The notes under the pieces were generated by a model. It worked only from the letters and a program-made list of their open reading frames with translations, did no database searches and was not told the origin of the DNA. From positions 11,006,347 through 11,070,346 of the forward strand of contig CATQJL010000316.1 in NCBI GenBank assembly GCA_958299035.1: a stretch of DNA of 64,000 bases, read 5' to 3'. This document shows positions 22,427 through 33,437 of this stretch, piece by piece. A program made the translations under genes and the position numbers. The DNA is from Cylicocyclus nassatus (lineage: Eukaryota; Nematoda; Chromadorea; Rhabditida; Strongylidae). Each line of letters begins with the position of its first letter. Position 1 is the first letter of the stretch.

Positions 22427-22439
22427 GGGGGGGGGGGGG
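22427..22439 (+). repeat. Poly-G run with G-rich tail
   Basis: Thirteen consecutive G residues followed by GGGAGGAGGGGG-type sequence, capable of G-quadruplex formation. A longer run lies at 61186-61204. Confidence 0.8.
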
Positions 22440-22490
22440 AGGGAGGAGGGGGCAACAATCTGAAAGCACTGAAATAAGATCATTTCTTAC

Positions 22491-22607
22491 AGGGGACAAA
22501 TTGTTCAATTGGTTTGGGCTTCTTCGTTCAAGACGGTAAGACTGGCTCAATCCTTGAGCGTTTGATATTTGCTCCAATGTAGGCTCATAATCCTCGCTAA
22601 CGCTGTG
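22491..22607 (-). CDS. Candidate coding exon, 39 codons
   Basis: On the minus strand an acceptor GTATTCTCAG precedes an open stretch beginning HSVSEDYEPTLEQ and ending NQLNNLSP before a GTAAGA donor. It is phase 0 at both ends and only this frame is open. It could belong to the eight-exon gene downstream, but the next exon (21194-21275) needs a phase-2 partner, so at least one exon between them is missing or the genes differ. Product unknown. Confidence 0.45.
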
Positions 22608-22834
22608 CTGAGAATACAGATTTGCACGGCAAGTCAAGCGTTTTAATACCTATTGTAATCCTCTGAACTGTTAGTACATTCCGTTTTGCTAGAGCCCAAA
22701 AATTCAAACTCCGTGTTTGACATCTTTGCTTCGGCTCTGCATATAATAACTCGATTTTCTTCTCAGATTCTTGTATCTTTGAATCATATAGTATTTTACG
22801 TCTTTGGTCACCAATGGAGTTGGATAAACTTCGC

Positions 22835-23090
22835 TCATTCGTGATGGTGGTCTGTGTGAAAGTGCATATGACATTCTTTTGAAATCACAGTGAACTGTGA
22901 GAAAATAATGTCAGCGGCGTTCTTTTCAACATAAAGTGCAGATGATACGCGTGATTCATGTAAATAGACAATCCAATACGACACACGAACACAACTCTTT
23001 GGCGCAAGATCAAAGTTTACAGCATATGTGGGGCACAGAACAGCGATTTCAAGGAAAAAATTGAACCACAAATTATACACTATTCTACCG
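22835..23090 (-). CDS. Candidate terminal exon, 84 codons
   Basis: An acceptor CTATTTTCAG at the upstream end is followed by an uninterrupted frame beginning GRIVYNLWFNFFLE, with CPTYAVNFDLAPKSC and a His-rich C-terminus before TGA at 22835-22837. The length and composition look protein-coding. It could be the last exon of a gene lying further right on the minus strand. The product is not recognised. Confidence 0.4.
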
Positions 23091-23299
23091 CTGAAAATAG
23101 AAAGAAGTAATACTCTTCCCATCTTTTTGACAGTAATCTCAGACTCCACGTTCTAATACAAACGGCTGTTCAGCGTGCCCCGAAATATAAGTTAATCGCT
23201 TGATTTGGTGATTGTTTTCAGAAGAAATTTGCGTTTTTAAACTCTATAAAGCAAAGCTGGCTTTAATATATTTACTTTATACTTTATTTTTTCTTGATG

Positions 23300-23750
23300 T
23301 GACACAGCTATGCTGCTTCTTCGATCTCGCGATCCTATTGATATTTTAATGTTTGCTCTGATTTAGGCAATCCAATAAAAAATAAAGTGCACTTGCTCCT
23401 AAGAAATTCCCCTGTGGATGTCGACTGCTTGGTTTTCACCAAAAGTTGTTCAAAATTTGATCACTGATCTGAAATGCTCTAACAAAAGGACATTTTAATG
23501 TACCAATCTAACAAAGCTAATAAAGATGCAAAACATCCTCATACAAGTGGCCTCATTAATTGAATACCAATTGAGCTCTTTTCAACAACTGTAATTGCGC
23601 ACGGCAACGATAATTGACCAAATCTGGCTAGACTCGCGTGTCTCGCACTCATTTTAGGTGAACGCATTCTGGGACCGTTACGTAAAGAAATTTTCGGTTT
23701 TTCATTCGAATGTACGGAAAAGTACACGTTAATGAATTCAGAAGACGTTA
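23300..23750 (+). repeat. Direct repeat copy 2, about 450 bp
   Basis: Direct copy of 21792-22239, about 1.06 kb downstream. The two flank the exon candidates at 22491-22607 and 22835-23090, so either a segmental duplication or two insertions of one element framed that interval. Confidence 0.85.
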
Positions 23751-24680
23751 TGCCCAGCCGTCATCTTGGCACATTCTCATTTCTCATGTCGTTCATCGCA
23801 AGCGGCTGCGTTCTCCTTATCTGTTTTACATTTAAACATTCTCGTGTATTTTTTGCTTCCTAGCGCTCTCCTAGTTTTATTTACTTTCCAATTTACCTCT
23901 AGCGTTCTAAAATTATCTCCCATTCAAAATCTGTTTCATCATCAAACCCCATCCTTTTTTGAAATTCAGTTCTGAAGCCTTTCAATAAATAAGCATATCA
24001 TGCGTCTAAGGCGGTCAAATCTAACTACCACCCCTCTGAGCGTGTATTCAAAAAAAAAAACTCCTAGAGCACAGACTATACCGATATCCCAGCTAAAACA
24101 ATTGAACGTCCTTTTTTTCGGATCCAATGTTTAAGGAGATTTTGGTTCTAAGTGCCAGCACCATTCTTTGTATTTGAATCATGATTTTCCTCCAATATCG
24201 AATCGATCTAGCACACAAGAGACAAAATTCTCATCACCATCCCTTACTTCAGCTAGATACCCTCCCAAAAGCTGGTAAGTCCTTCTGGACTGAAAGGCAG
24301 AGTTGGAATCCAGCGTGGCTGATATATTGAAGGTACTAAAAGTCGACTGCTAGCCCACAGGAATTTATTGAATGGACAGATTCGACGAAAACAGGCTAAG
24401 ACTGGGAAAGGCCGTCTTTTCATCCCACTCCATTTGGTCCAAGGCACTTTCCAACTTTCCTTTTACGTGTGTCTAACCTCTAACGTTTTCGTGAGACGCA
24501 GCATGACAATTCTCAACGGATTCACGATTATGAACTTAAGCAGGTCGCGAGGGAGGGCAATAAAGGCAATAAAATCAAAAACATTAAAGAATGGGTGTCT
24601 ATAAAGGCAACTACGCCGTAATTCCGAGCTCCCTAGGCGTACTACCCAGGAAAACGCGTAATTCGGCTTGAAATTTGTGC
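23751..24680. other. No supported gene
   Basis: AT-rich sequence with a T-rich tract near 23800-23950. Short frames around 24250-24600 may be decayed LINE 5' sequence because an endonuclease-like frame starts just after, but no motif could be confirmed. Confidence 0.3.
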
Positions 24681-24884
24681 GTCTTTGAAGTTTCACCTTT
24701 TCAATTCTTTCAGTATCGTAAAAAAAATCACTTGCTTTAATGCCTGTATTAGTCTCAATTTACCGGACATATTATGCATAGCCGAAACTTGGCCAAGCGA
24801 GAAGATTCCCGACTTCAGAATCTCTTGCGACACCTTCCTTGTTCAATTTATCGTACGAGTTGTAAGTATACTTGGGTCCGAATC

Positions 24885-25195
24885 GAATAGAAATTCGATC
24901 ATTCGAATAAAACATTCGAATATATTCGATTCGAAAATTCGATATTCGGAGTTTTTCCATTTTCGAATAATATTCGAAACTCGAATAATTGAGTAAACGG
25001 GGTTTCGAATAAAATTCGAAACTCGAATAATCAAAAAACAGGATTTCGAATAAAATTCGAAAACTCGAATAATCAAAAAACGAGGATTCGAATAATATTC
25101 GAAAACTCGAATAATCGAAAAACGGGTTTTCGAATAGATTTTATTCGAATGTTTTATTCGAATGTTTATTCGAATTCGTATTCGAATGGACTCCG
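24885..25195. repeat. ATTCGAAT-rich palindromic tandem array, left
   Basis: Imperfect units of about 55-60 bp each containing CGAATAATATTCGAAACTCG-like sequence; because the core is palindromic the array looks similar on both strands. The minus-strand frame across it encodes only repetitive IIRV/FYSN peptides and is not a gene. Confidence 0.85.
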
Positions 25196-26339
25196 TATCC
25201 AAACTATTCGAGTTTGTTGCAGAGCCAACTGTGAGTACCAAGCTCGCTTCGTTTTCGTATTTTTTTTTACAAGACCAGGTGATGCATCTTTTTTTGCAAC
25301 CGTAACGACCTTTGAATTGTATGGAAAGTCGCATTCTTCCGACTGCTTGCGACATTAAAAAACATAAATGTGGATTTTAATTGATGCTTCTTCGATCAAT
25401 GAGTTATAGATGTCTTCAGATGTAACGCTAGCTCACCACAGATGTATAGCGTGTGCCAGCCTCATTTTCAAATTTCAGCTCCAGCCAATTTCATTTGCTG
25501 CTACTCTGCTAAACTGCCCTTGAATTTTAGTGGACGCATGACAAGTGAGGTCTGCTGTCGAACAAAGCGGCAGGATCAAGGTGCACAAATGCGGTTACCC
25601 TACGGTGCATAACGCGCAAGGATCACGAAGATGCACTGCATGTTACTACTGAATACCTATAGATCAGTGGAAATCGCTGATGATTATTTTTTGTACTAAT
25701 TTTTAATCTATTCTCGAAAACAACTTGTACTGATTTCCCATGAAATCCCATTTGTTCATTTGAAAGAATCCAGACAGCTGGCTACTAACCTTAATTTTGC
25801 TATGAATCTGACATGCCTCTGAACAGGCCTTCTAAGAAACTAATCTCTAATTCAGTCTCGAATCTTTCTGAACGTCGAAGTAGATCAAAGTGAACTTCAT
25901 TGATTTAATTAGAAAAAAGCATTACAAAGCAAAGAGTCTGGATAAACATAAGAAAGAGAATATGCTTCGTTATCAGGATAGCTGCTTAGTGTTGGCTTGT
26001 AGAGGCAATATCATTTCATCTGTATGACCGTAGCCAAGCCACGCCTCTATATGCGGAAAAGTGTGTATAGTTACAGTGGATACAACAAAAAGGCAGCAGA
26101 GTGAAAAGGCTATATAGAGATACTCGGGATCGGCGAAACTATATAGACGAAAGAAAAGAATATGGAAAAATCTGAGAAGGATTCTGGACACGGACAAAAA
26201 CAGCGTGCGCGGTTGAGAACAACTACGCGTAGCTTCTCGCTAAAAAGCAAGTGACATTAACAGCGATCAGTCAGTCTTCTAAGGCAAAACAATCGCCAGA
26301 TCATCACACATACTAGTTACACAAAAACATACGAAAAGC

Positions 26340-26765
26340 TAGGGTGGTACAGGGGGGTAAGTGAGGGTACTGATTATGAATAAAATTTTTGTTTATCGAT
26401 TTTATCGATTTTTGGGAAACTCTGAGCTACGGGGCTGAGAGTTGGTACAGGGGGGTAAGTGAGGGTGCTGATTATGAACAAAACTTTTGTTTATCGATTT
26501 TATCGATTTTTGGGAACTTTGAGCTACGGAGCTGGGAGTTGGTACAGGGGGTAAGTGAGGGTGCTGATTATGAATAAAATTTTTGTTTATCGATTTTATC
26601 GATTTTTGGGAAACTTTGAGCTACGGGACTGAGAGTTGGTACAGGGGGGTAAGTGAGAGTGCTGATATAAACAAAATTTTGTTTATCGATTTCACCGATT
26701 TCTGGAAAAGCTTGAGCTAGGAGTTGGTGTAGGGGATATGAGGGTGCTGATTATGAATGAATCGG
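26340..26765 (+). repeat. Tandem repeat, about 100-110 bp units
   Basis: Four to five units with GGTACAGGGGGGTAAGTGAG, GTGCTGATTATGAA, TTTATCGATTTTATCGATTTT and TTTGAGCTACGG blocks. Related to the array at 13210-13735 but with shorter units and AAGTGAGG instead of AATCGAGC. Confidence 0.85.
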
Positions 26766-26804
26766 TTCTAGCCAGAAATGTCAGCAAGTTTTAGATATGT
26801 TGCA

Positions 26805-27070
26805 GTAATTATTCGAAAAATCATTCGAATATCTATTCGAAATTCGACTCCCAATGTTCGAATATATTCGATATTCATTCATTCGATATTTTTGATTTTC
26901 CGAATTTATTCGAAATTCATTCATTCGAGTTTTTTTCATTTCCGAATTTATTCGAAATTCATTCATTCGGGTTTTTTTCATTTTCGAATTTATTCGATAT
27001 TCGTTTATTCGAAATTTTTCATTTTCGAATTTATTCGATATTCATTCATTCGATGAAAAATTTTCGAATT
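26805..27070. repeat. ATTCGAAT-rich array, right
   Basis: Repeats of CGAATTTATTCGAAATTCAT type at about 55-bp spacing, forming the right subterminal region of the 24867-27081 element and mirroring the left array. Confidence 0.8.
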
Positions 27071-28574
27071 ACCCAAGTATAGTTGTAAGGGAGGTGGTGT
27101 TTGCTACCTGGTTAGAGATGAAATGCAGTTGAGCGGGCACAAATTAACGATGAATGCAAAAGCGATGATCTCTGTTTGAACGTCTGGTCTGCTCTTTCTC
27201 TTTCACCCCTAAGATCAATTATTGTATACCGTCCACCTATTTCTAGCGATGACGTCAATTTAACAACTTCTATTCATGGTCGTTGCTCCACTCCATAGGC
27301 GATTTTAACATTGATATCCTCTTTAATGCTAACTTGCATCTTCTTTCTTTCTTCCATGATGTGACCTCTGCCAGAATGTGACCTGGAAAACAGCAATTGA
27401 CCTGATATTTTCACGTACGACATAGTTCATAACGTGAAGACCACCTTTTGGATCATGCTAAGCTTTTATGCGCCATTTAACCGGCGTGAACATACTTTTT
27501 TACCATATTCCAGCTTCCGCAGGGCTGTCTTTTACAACAAAACTAGCGCTTCACAGGACATCAAATGGTACGAGGTCTTTGTAACATTCTATTGATGATA
27601 TGTACTATCGTTTCTGTAGAGTATTATATTGCATTCTCTCCGAACACGTGCCATTTTGTTTTGCCGTTTCGAAAATATCCAGATCACATCCGAAATCTAC
27701 TTGAGCAAAAAACCAGACTTTTTTCCAATCTTCTGATCCTCCAATCAGCTATACAAGAAAGTCTCCAATATTAGCCACCGTATCAAAAATACCTGATCAA
27801 TCGCGGGAGACGCTTTTTAGAGCAAAATTTCAAACAAGTGCATAATCATTTTAGTTACAAAACCAAAGGTCAGCATAAAATTACTCTTCTGAAAGATGAA
27901 CATGGAAACACACTTAAAAGCGACCAAGAAAAGGCAAAAGTGCTTCGAAGATTTTTTAGCTTTTTTGGAAGGGGTAGTGATATTGAACACGATATTTTTG
28001 CAAATTTTTGTACCAGAACTTAAAATGCTAGAACAAATCTGTTTTTTGATCTTGGTAAGGTCAATCATATCTTGAAATTGAAAACTACAAACTCCGCTAT
28101 ATGCGATGGCCTTCCACAAGTTTTGAATCGGAAGTGTGCTCTGGCGCTTGTTTTCCTTTGTCGCTTATTTTCAAAGCCGCTAAATCACTAGGAAAGATCC
28201 CTCAAATTGAAAAAAGTTGGTAACAGCTATATCAAACGCGAGCACTTCAATTTTTTCAAATTACCGCCCCATCAACATCACTGCGAATATTACGTGCCGC
28301 TGGCTGCACTAGTGAACGAAGACAGGGTTCCGACTATTTTCCGATACAAGATGGAATCGATCGTTAAGAACTTCTATACCACTCTTCAACACCCGCGCCG
28401 ATGCCCGTTGTTCCTTGTGGTAAAATCCTCGAAAAATTCATAGAGGAAAAACTGTATGACTGGTTGGATAAGCGCAAAATTATACACTCTGTTAAACATG
28501 GCTTTCTTCCAAGGGGTCAACTACTAGGTTACTTTCTGATTCGATTTTTGATTGGATTACCGTAATTTTTCAAA

Positions 28575-28960
28575 AGGTACCGTCCACCCAAAATGGAGGT
28601 TGGCGAGATTATGATGGCATGCTAGTGTGGGCCCGCCCCCACACTAGGCAAACCTCCAAGCTGCGCCGCAAAAGACTGCTTCTGGAGCGAGAAATCCGCT
28701 CCAGAAGTAGCAAAGTAGGCGGGGCGATGGTCGCGTACTTGCATGCTTTATCTCGCCTGCGCTTGCTGCATAGGGTTCTTGAAACAGGGATTTTTGGTGT
28801 TTCGCGGATTTTCGACTCTATATTCGAGGGCCAGGGCCTTTAGGAGGTCTGAATCGACAAAAACATGGAAGTCGAGAATTTGGGGCAGATCCGAGCTCGA
28901 CGACCACGCCCACCTTCCTCGGACGGCCAACCCTTATGAACGAAATCTCCTCAGCCTTGA
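28575..28960. mobile_element. piggyBac-like MITE fragment
   Basis: The left end AGGTACCGTCCACCC matches, with one change, the TIR of the complete element at 31393-31748. The interior (about 28790-28890) resembles the inverse of that element's left part (GACTTCCATGTTTTTGTCG against GACCTCCACGTTTTTGTCG). TTAA is not preserved and the right end was not found. A further related piece lies at about 29930-30075. Confidence 0.5.
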
Positions 28961-29009
28961 CGTGTTTTCACATGACCAACACAGTTGAACTTACAGAAGC
29001 TGGAGATTA

Positions 29010-29530
29010 GATCTCATTCTGTCTACCATACGTCTTAGAAGAGTTTAGCAGGGCTGTTCGCAAAGTGCTCCATCAAACAGACCTCAACGATATGGTAAGG
29101 ATCGTCGACATTCCTCCTGCAAACTTTGAGCAGCAACTGGTACGAAACCGCGAGTATGATCGTCTCTGTACAACCCCTCATTGTGTAGTTTGTCCGTTTC
29201 GCAAGGAAGGAGACTGTATGGTATCAGGTGTTGTCTACCTTATCACGTGTGTACAACATGTGGAGACACGTATATTGGCGAGACGGGCCGCCCCCTATGC
29301 ACGCGCATCAAAAAACACTTAGATGCTCTCAGCAAGGGCAATGTAGCTACTCCGTTAGGCATGCGTCGCAGGCTCAGCCATGACGACGCGGAGGTGGGAG
29401 TGCAAGTTCGAATCCTGGCGCGTGAACCCGAAATCCTAGCGCGCAAGACACGTTTTGGATAGCCGCGCAAAATTCAAAAAACAACCGGAAGGATGAGTGC
29501 CTAGCCATTACTAACGAGCTGTCACCTTAT
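29010..29530 (+). pseudogene. Penelope-like element, GIY-YIG endonuclease region
   Basis: From about 29021 the frame reads LPYVLEEFSRAVRKVL, QLVRNREYDRLC, then the Cys motif HCVVCP...GDC and GVVYLITC. After a frameshift near 29250 it continues CGDTYIGETGRPLC, RIKKHLDAL and VQVRILARE. That is the linker plus GIY-YIG endonuclease of Penelope-like retroelements; the Tyr of YIG and the following Arg are present. The RT domain is absent, so this is a 5'-truncated, frameshifted relic. Confidence 0.85.
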
Positions 29531-29719
29531 CAGGGCCTTTGTGGCTTTTGAATAATGAGGTCAGGTCAGGACCGGGTCACTAGATGAATATAAAAGTAAT
29601 GCAGTACAGTTTTTGACATAAGTGGTCTGCACCCACCAAATCTATTATCTGTTAAGGTGAGCACTAGCTTAATCTTGCGTTTTGGTTGATACTATTGCTT
29701 GTCTAGAGGGTTGGGCTCT

Positions 29720-29900
29720 TTTCTGTGGTCGATAAGGTATTTGATCGGGTAGTTCACTTATGTGTTTTCGACTTTTCAGACTCTGAAGAAGGCGAGTTTT
29801 CCGAAACGTCAGTCTGTTTATTGTGGAATAAATATCTGTACCGATCATGGACGCTGCTAAACAAATCAGTCAGACGAACGCGTTTACCTGTTAATACTTG
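29720..29900 (+). mobile_element. 3' tail of the Penelope-like relic
   Basis: CTGAAGAAGGCGAG followed by CCGAAACGTC near 29780-29810, then GTGGAATAAATATCTGTACC, is the kind of conserved 3' segment seen after Penelope-like frames. It is collinear with the endonuclease relic upstream. The family assignment of this tail is from memory and not checked. Confidence 0.5.
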
Positions 29901-29904
29901 CTTA

Positions 29905-31390
29905 CAAGGATAACATCAAAAGCACTCGTCCGGGTTTTCCCAAAATAGCCCCAGAAGGTTCTTTGAGAAATTTACTCTTTTTGAGTTCTATATTCGGAAT
30001 CAGCGCCATAGAAAAACCTGGGTAACATAAAAATATAGAAGTCGAGAATCTGCTTGGACGCTGCTTTTGAGGAAAATTAGTAAATGTCGTATTTTTTGAC
30101 CTTTTCAAGGTCTCGATAGAGCTAATCATTCAAAATTACTTTCCAAATTTTCTAATTACGGAATGGACCAACAACTATTAACGTAACTCTTACCTTAGGC
30201 TCAAGGCATACCTCCCGCGATTCCAGTCGCGTCGCGATTTCCAACTCGGAGTTATGTTCCGAGTCCGCAGTGCACGCACGTCCAACTGTATGGTCCCAGC
30301 GCGTCTGTGTTAGATTGGCGCTGCGGCAAATCGCAAACCCTTTAGGCGGGCATACTCCCAGCAGGGATATTGTTGCGACATCTTAAACTCAGCAATTTCG
30401 CCGTCTCTAGTTCTGCACCAGCGATGGTCGAATCACTTAAATGGCTTCATGTTTCTGAGAAGCACTTTTTGCAAATGTGAATCTCATTTAGTACTCTTCC
30501 ATCTCACATAGTAATAACCGGCTAAGAGTGTTAAAGACGTAAACGCCCTTAGCCGGTGTCTGTTGTGTGTCTGTCCGTTACGAAATTCGTAGAGCGTGTT
30601 CCAGCCAACGTCCTGAGCCCAAATTTTGCATAGCGCACGCTACCAGCATGAAAGCTCACTATGCAAAAGCATGAGCGGATCCGTTGAAAATTGCGTATCG
30701 AACGGATCCACTTGGCTTCTGGCCAGCAAATTTGGGTCCGTAGTACTACTTTTTGCAGAGTTATGGATATATTTTACAAGTTTATGTGCAAGCCATGGAC
30801 GTTAGCCTAAAAAAGTGATGAAAAGTCTACTACTCTACACAGCGCCAAAAAGCATTGACTGTGTAAACGGTCATTTTTTTCAAGATTTTACCTGATCATA
30901 GAAGATGTTTGCACAGAGATGTAGCCCACGATGTTTATTGTCCTTATGGCAACTACCAAGCCATAAAAATTCCAAAAATCTATTCAAATTTGCATCTGCT
31001 TTTCTGTGAAAGATTTCATACACGCGAAAATACCGATCTTACACGAAAAACCTCTAGGAATGAGTATTTGTTCACGAATCATTCGTAGTAGCCTACATGG
31101 TGCGGTAAGTTTCAATGTAATTATTACGCGGAAATGAGTAAGGCATAGATAAAGTAGGGCCAGTGCGAGCCTCTGCGAAGCAGAGGTGATGCACTGATCT
31201 CACATAAGCGCTGCTCCCTGCATGAGAGGAGGATGGTCTCGAACATTATATATTATTAGTCTCTGAAAGCAACACATGCGATGTACACGGAACATGGAAT
31301 GCTTCCCATATGTCACCTCACCCTCTGTGCTAGTATCTGCTGTTCTCGCAATGCATCAATCTTCTGTTCTCGTTTCAATGACCAAATCTT
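29905..31390. other. Noncoding repeat-derived DNA
   Basis: Contains a piggyBac-MITE-like piece (about 29930-30075), a hairpin at about 30517-30560 (CCGGCTAAG ... CTTAGCCGG) and a small imperfect palindrome at about 30600-30760 with GGATCCGTT and AACGGATCC. No coding region supported. Confidence 0.4.
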
Positions 31391-31392
31391 AA

Positions 31393-31748
31393 AGGCACCG
31401 TCCACCCAGATTTTCGACCTCCACGTTTTTGTCGTTTTAGGGCCTTTTCATGTCCCGCTTTCGAATATGAAGTCGAAAATGGTTGGAAACCCCGATAATC
31501 TCCGTTCCGGAGAACCGACAGACCGGCTTTCCGGAACGATGATTGGATGGGCGCGCACAAATGGGCGGGCATGGATGGGGGAGGGCGGGCATGGATGGGG
31601 GTCCTCGTGCATTTTCGCTAATCCGAAGCGATTTTTTCGCTTCCGAAGCGGCGTTTTGCGCCGCCACTTAGGCATTGGATTGAAAAGGAGCGCTGCTACT
31701 ATATGCTGCCAAAAACTCAACACCTTCAACTTAGGGTGGACGGTGCCT
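31393..31748. mobile_element. piggyBac-like MITE with TTAA duplication
   Basis: TTAA at 31389-31392 and 31749-31752 flank perfect 15-bp inverted ends AGGCACCGTCCACCC and GGGTGGACGGTGCCT. The TTAA target is diagnostic of piggyBac-type transposition. The 356-bp interior is GC-rich with a repeated GGCGGGCATGGATGGGG motif and an internal GAAGCG hairpin; it is noncoding. Confidence 0.9.
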
Positions 31749-31752
31749 TTAA

Positions 31753-32264
31753 ATGTTCTTGCTGTAATTTATAAAGCAGAATAGATGTGCAATCTCGGTT
31801 GCTCAGGTATATGCATAATCGTTCGCAGACCGGCAGACAAGAGCACAACACTCGTTGTTAAAATGTGCCTACACAGAGTTTTTTACAGTGCCGAAAGCAT
31901 GGCCTTACTGTTACGAAGCTAACAAGCTAATAAGTGTTTGATGCATTTGTGTCTGAAGCGAGAATGCTGAAATTCGGTGACTCCATCAAAAAATCTATAC
32001 AAAATTATGACGAGCTCTGAAAAGCAGAAAAAAGTTGTGCTGTTTCCTGTAGGGTTTGCTCTATCCATCTATCATTTGGACTCCTTCTGAGGATTGTTAT
32101 GAAATTTTAGAAATATTGTAAAATTTGGCCATCTCAAAAAGCATAGGTCGCAGATTTTGACTTTTTTTCAGAAAGCTCATTGATTGTGTTCCAACAGCTT
32201 CATAATCATTAGAAAGAGAATGGAATTCTGCATCAAATGCTTGTAGACCTCTTACAATTATTTA
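31753..32264. other. Dispersed repeat related to 19.0-19.6 kb
   Basis: About 31933-32020 matches 19470-19560 (GTGTTTGATGC, CGAGAATGCTGAAATTCGGTG, CCATCAAAAAATCTA). The rest resembles mariner-type MITE filler. No gene supported. Confidence 0.45.
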
Positions 32265-33059
32265 TTCCATGAGATTTCATTTCATTTTATTTGTACGCTC
32301 AAGGCGTTCCATAAAAAAAGACAAATCAAGAAGTTAGTAATACAGCGGAAACGAACAAGACATGTAAACAAATGCAGACATCATCAAGTCAGTCCGAGTC
32401 TGATCCTAATCAGACTAATGTGAGAAGATAAAACAGCTTGCACTGAATATGTTGGTAGGCTAATAGATAAGTATGCAGATGTAGGCATGAGATTTATAAC
32501 TCCAAAACTTTGAGTCCATGGAGATGGGACGCATGCCCCCTCGTTGCCAGCGGAACGATCTTTAGTTACTCTTAAAAGCAATCCGGCGGCTTATAAGGCA
32601 GGTCTACTGGCTCAGGTATAATAACCATAACCCAACCTAGCCGGAATGCTGGGGAGGCCCAATGACACCAAAGGTGAAACGATTCTCATTGAATCCATTT
32701 GTTTAAATAGCAAGCTGTACGATTGACTACTAGATAGCTGAACGAAAAAGACTCGGACTGAGATGCTGATGAAACGTGTTAGTAACTAGAACAAAACGAG
32801 TACACCAAAAATAAAAGTTTGACGCAACGTGAGGAGATGCACGAGAGGCGTCAAAGAAATAATTTACAGCCACAACTGAACCCGCAAGCCAATGCAAGAT
32901 CACCGAGCACCTGAAAAGACAGGTTCTAGAGGTAAAATGGAGAAGAAAGGTGATAGAAAACAAAGCCCAAAGCGATTCCATCCGCCATCATAGCACGTCC
33001 AAAGCACCCAATGGAAGCCCAAAAGGTCTAATGCAGAAGGCTCGCCCTGTCATGCAACA

Positions 33060-33437
33060 CTAATCAGTGTTAGCGATACTTGACAAGTCAAGCCTTCTCA
33101 GTCTACTCCTGAAAATATGACTACTCTCTGCACTAGTGGTCTCAACCGGGAGGTGCGAAAGCCACCTAGCCGACCTGTAGAACACGTTGTTGAACATCAT
33201 TAAGTATCTCTTGCGCCGGATTCTTGGATATTGCAAGTTAAAAGAGCCTGACCTTTCGCTTGTAGGAACAAAAATCCAGTATTTACTGGCTTTTAGCTTG
33301 TTCTCTCTTCTCAGAACTTGAAAACAGAATACAAGATCCAAGAAAGCACGACGGTTTGTTAAGGATTTAATATGAAACCTCTCAAGCCGGGTCTGGTAAT
33401 CGGGAGGGGTGGTTCCGGGCGATAAACGTCTATACAA
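33060..33437 (-). pseudogene. LINE post-RT C-terminal region
   Basis: A 125-codon frame (RFHIKSLTNRRAFLDLVF, NNVFYRSARWLSHLP, FRSRLRRLDLSS) continues the RT frame after a frameshift near 33437. The pattern of Arg/Phe-rich helices ending in RLRRLDLS is common at the C-terminus of CR1/Jockey-like ORF2 proteins. Confidence 0.75.

Larger units (their letters stand above)
24867..27081. mobile_element. 2.2-kb non-autonomous element with 8-bp target duplication
   Basis: Perfect 11-bp inverted ends TATACTTGGGT and ACCCAAGTATA are flanked by GTTGTAAG at 24859-24866 and 27082-27089. The 8-bp duplication suggests a hAT-like transposase. Both ends consist of arrays rich in ATTCGAAT palindromes (24885-25195 and 26805-27070), and a Helitron-related tandem array occupies 26340-26765. 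No transposase frame. Removing it makes the two LINE endonuclease pieces contiguous, which is good evidence for a discrete insertion. Confidence 0.85.
24690..28565 (+). mobile_element. CR1/Jockey-like LINE remnant, interrupted
   Basis: Endonuclease sequence starts at about 24735 (LNLPDILCIAETW, IPDFRISCDT) and breaks at 24858. It resumes at 27090 with GGGVCYLVRDEMQ and continues with IIVYRPP, an IGDFNIDIL motif near 27298, and RT-like ILEKFIEEKLYDW and HSVKHGFLPR around 28425-28520. Frames shift several times. The 2.2-kb gap is filled by a separate element with 8-bp duplications. The right side ends at about 28565 where a piggyBac-like terminus starts. It lacks the catalytic half of the RT. 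Confidence 0.75.

Noticed and set aside
24843..25355. A 170-codon minus-strand open frame
   Set aside because: It runs through the ATTCGAAT array and encodes only repeat-derived IIRV/FYSN peptides; the frame is open because the unit lacks stops.
29400..29425. AGTTCGAATCC resembling a tRNA B-box
   Set aside because: It lies in the conserved VQVRILARE coding stretch of the Penelope-like relic, and no A-box or acceptor stem accompanies it.
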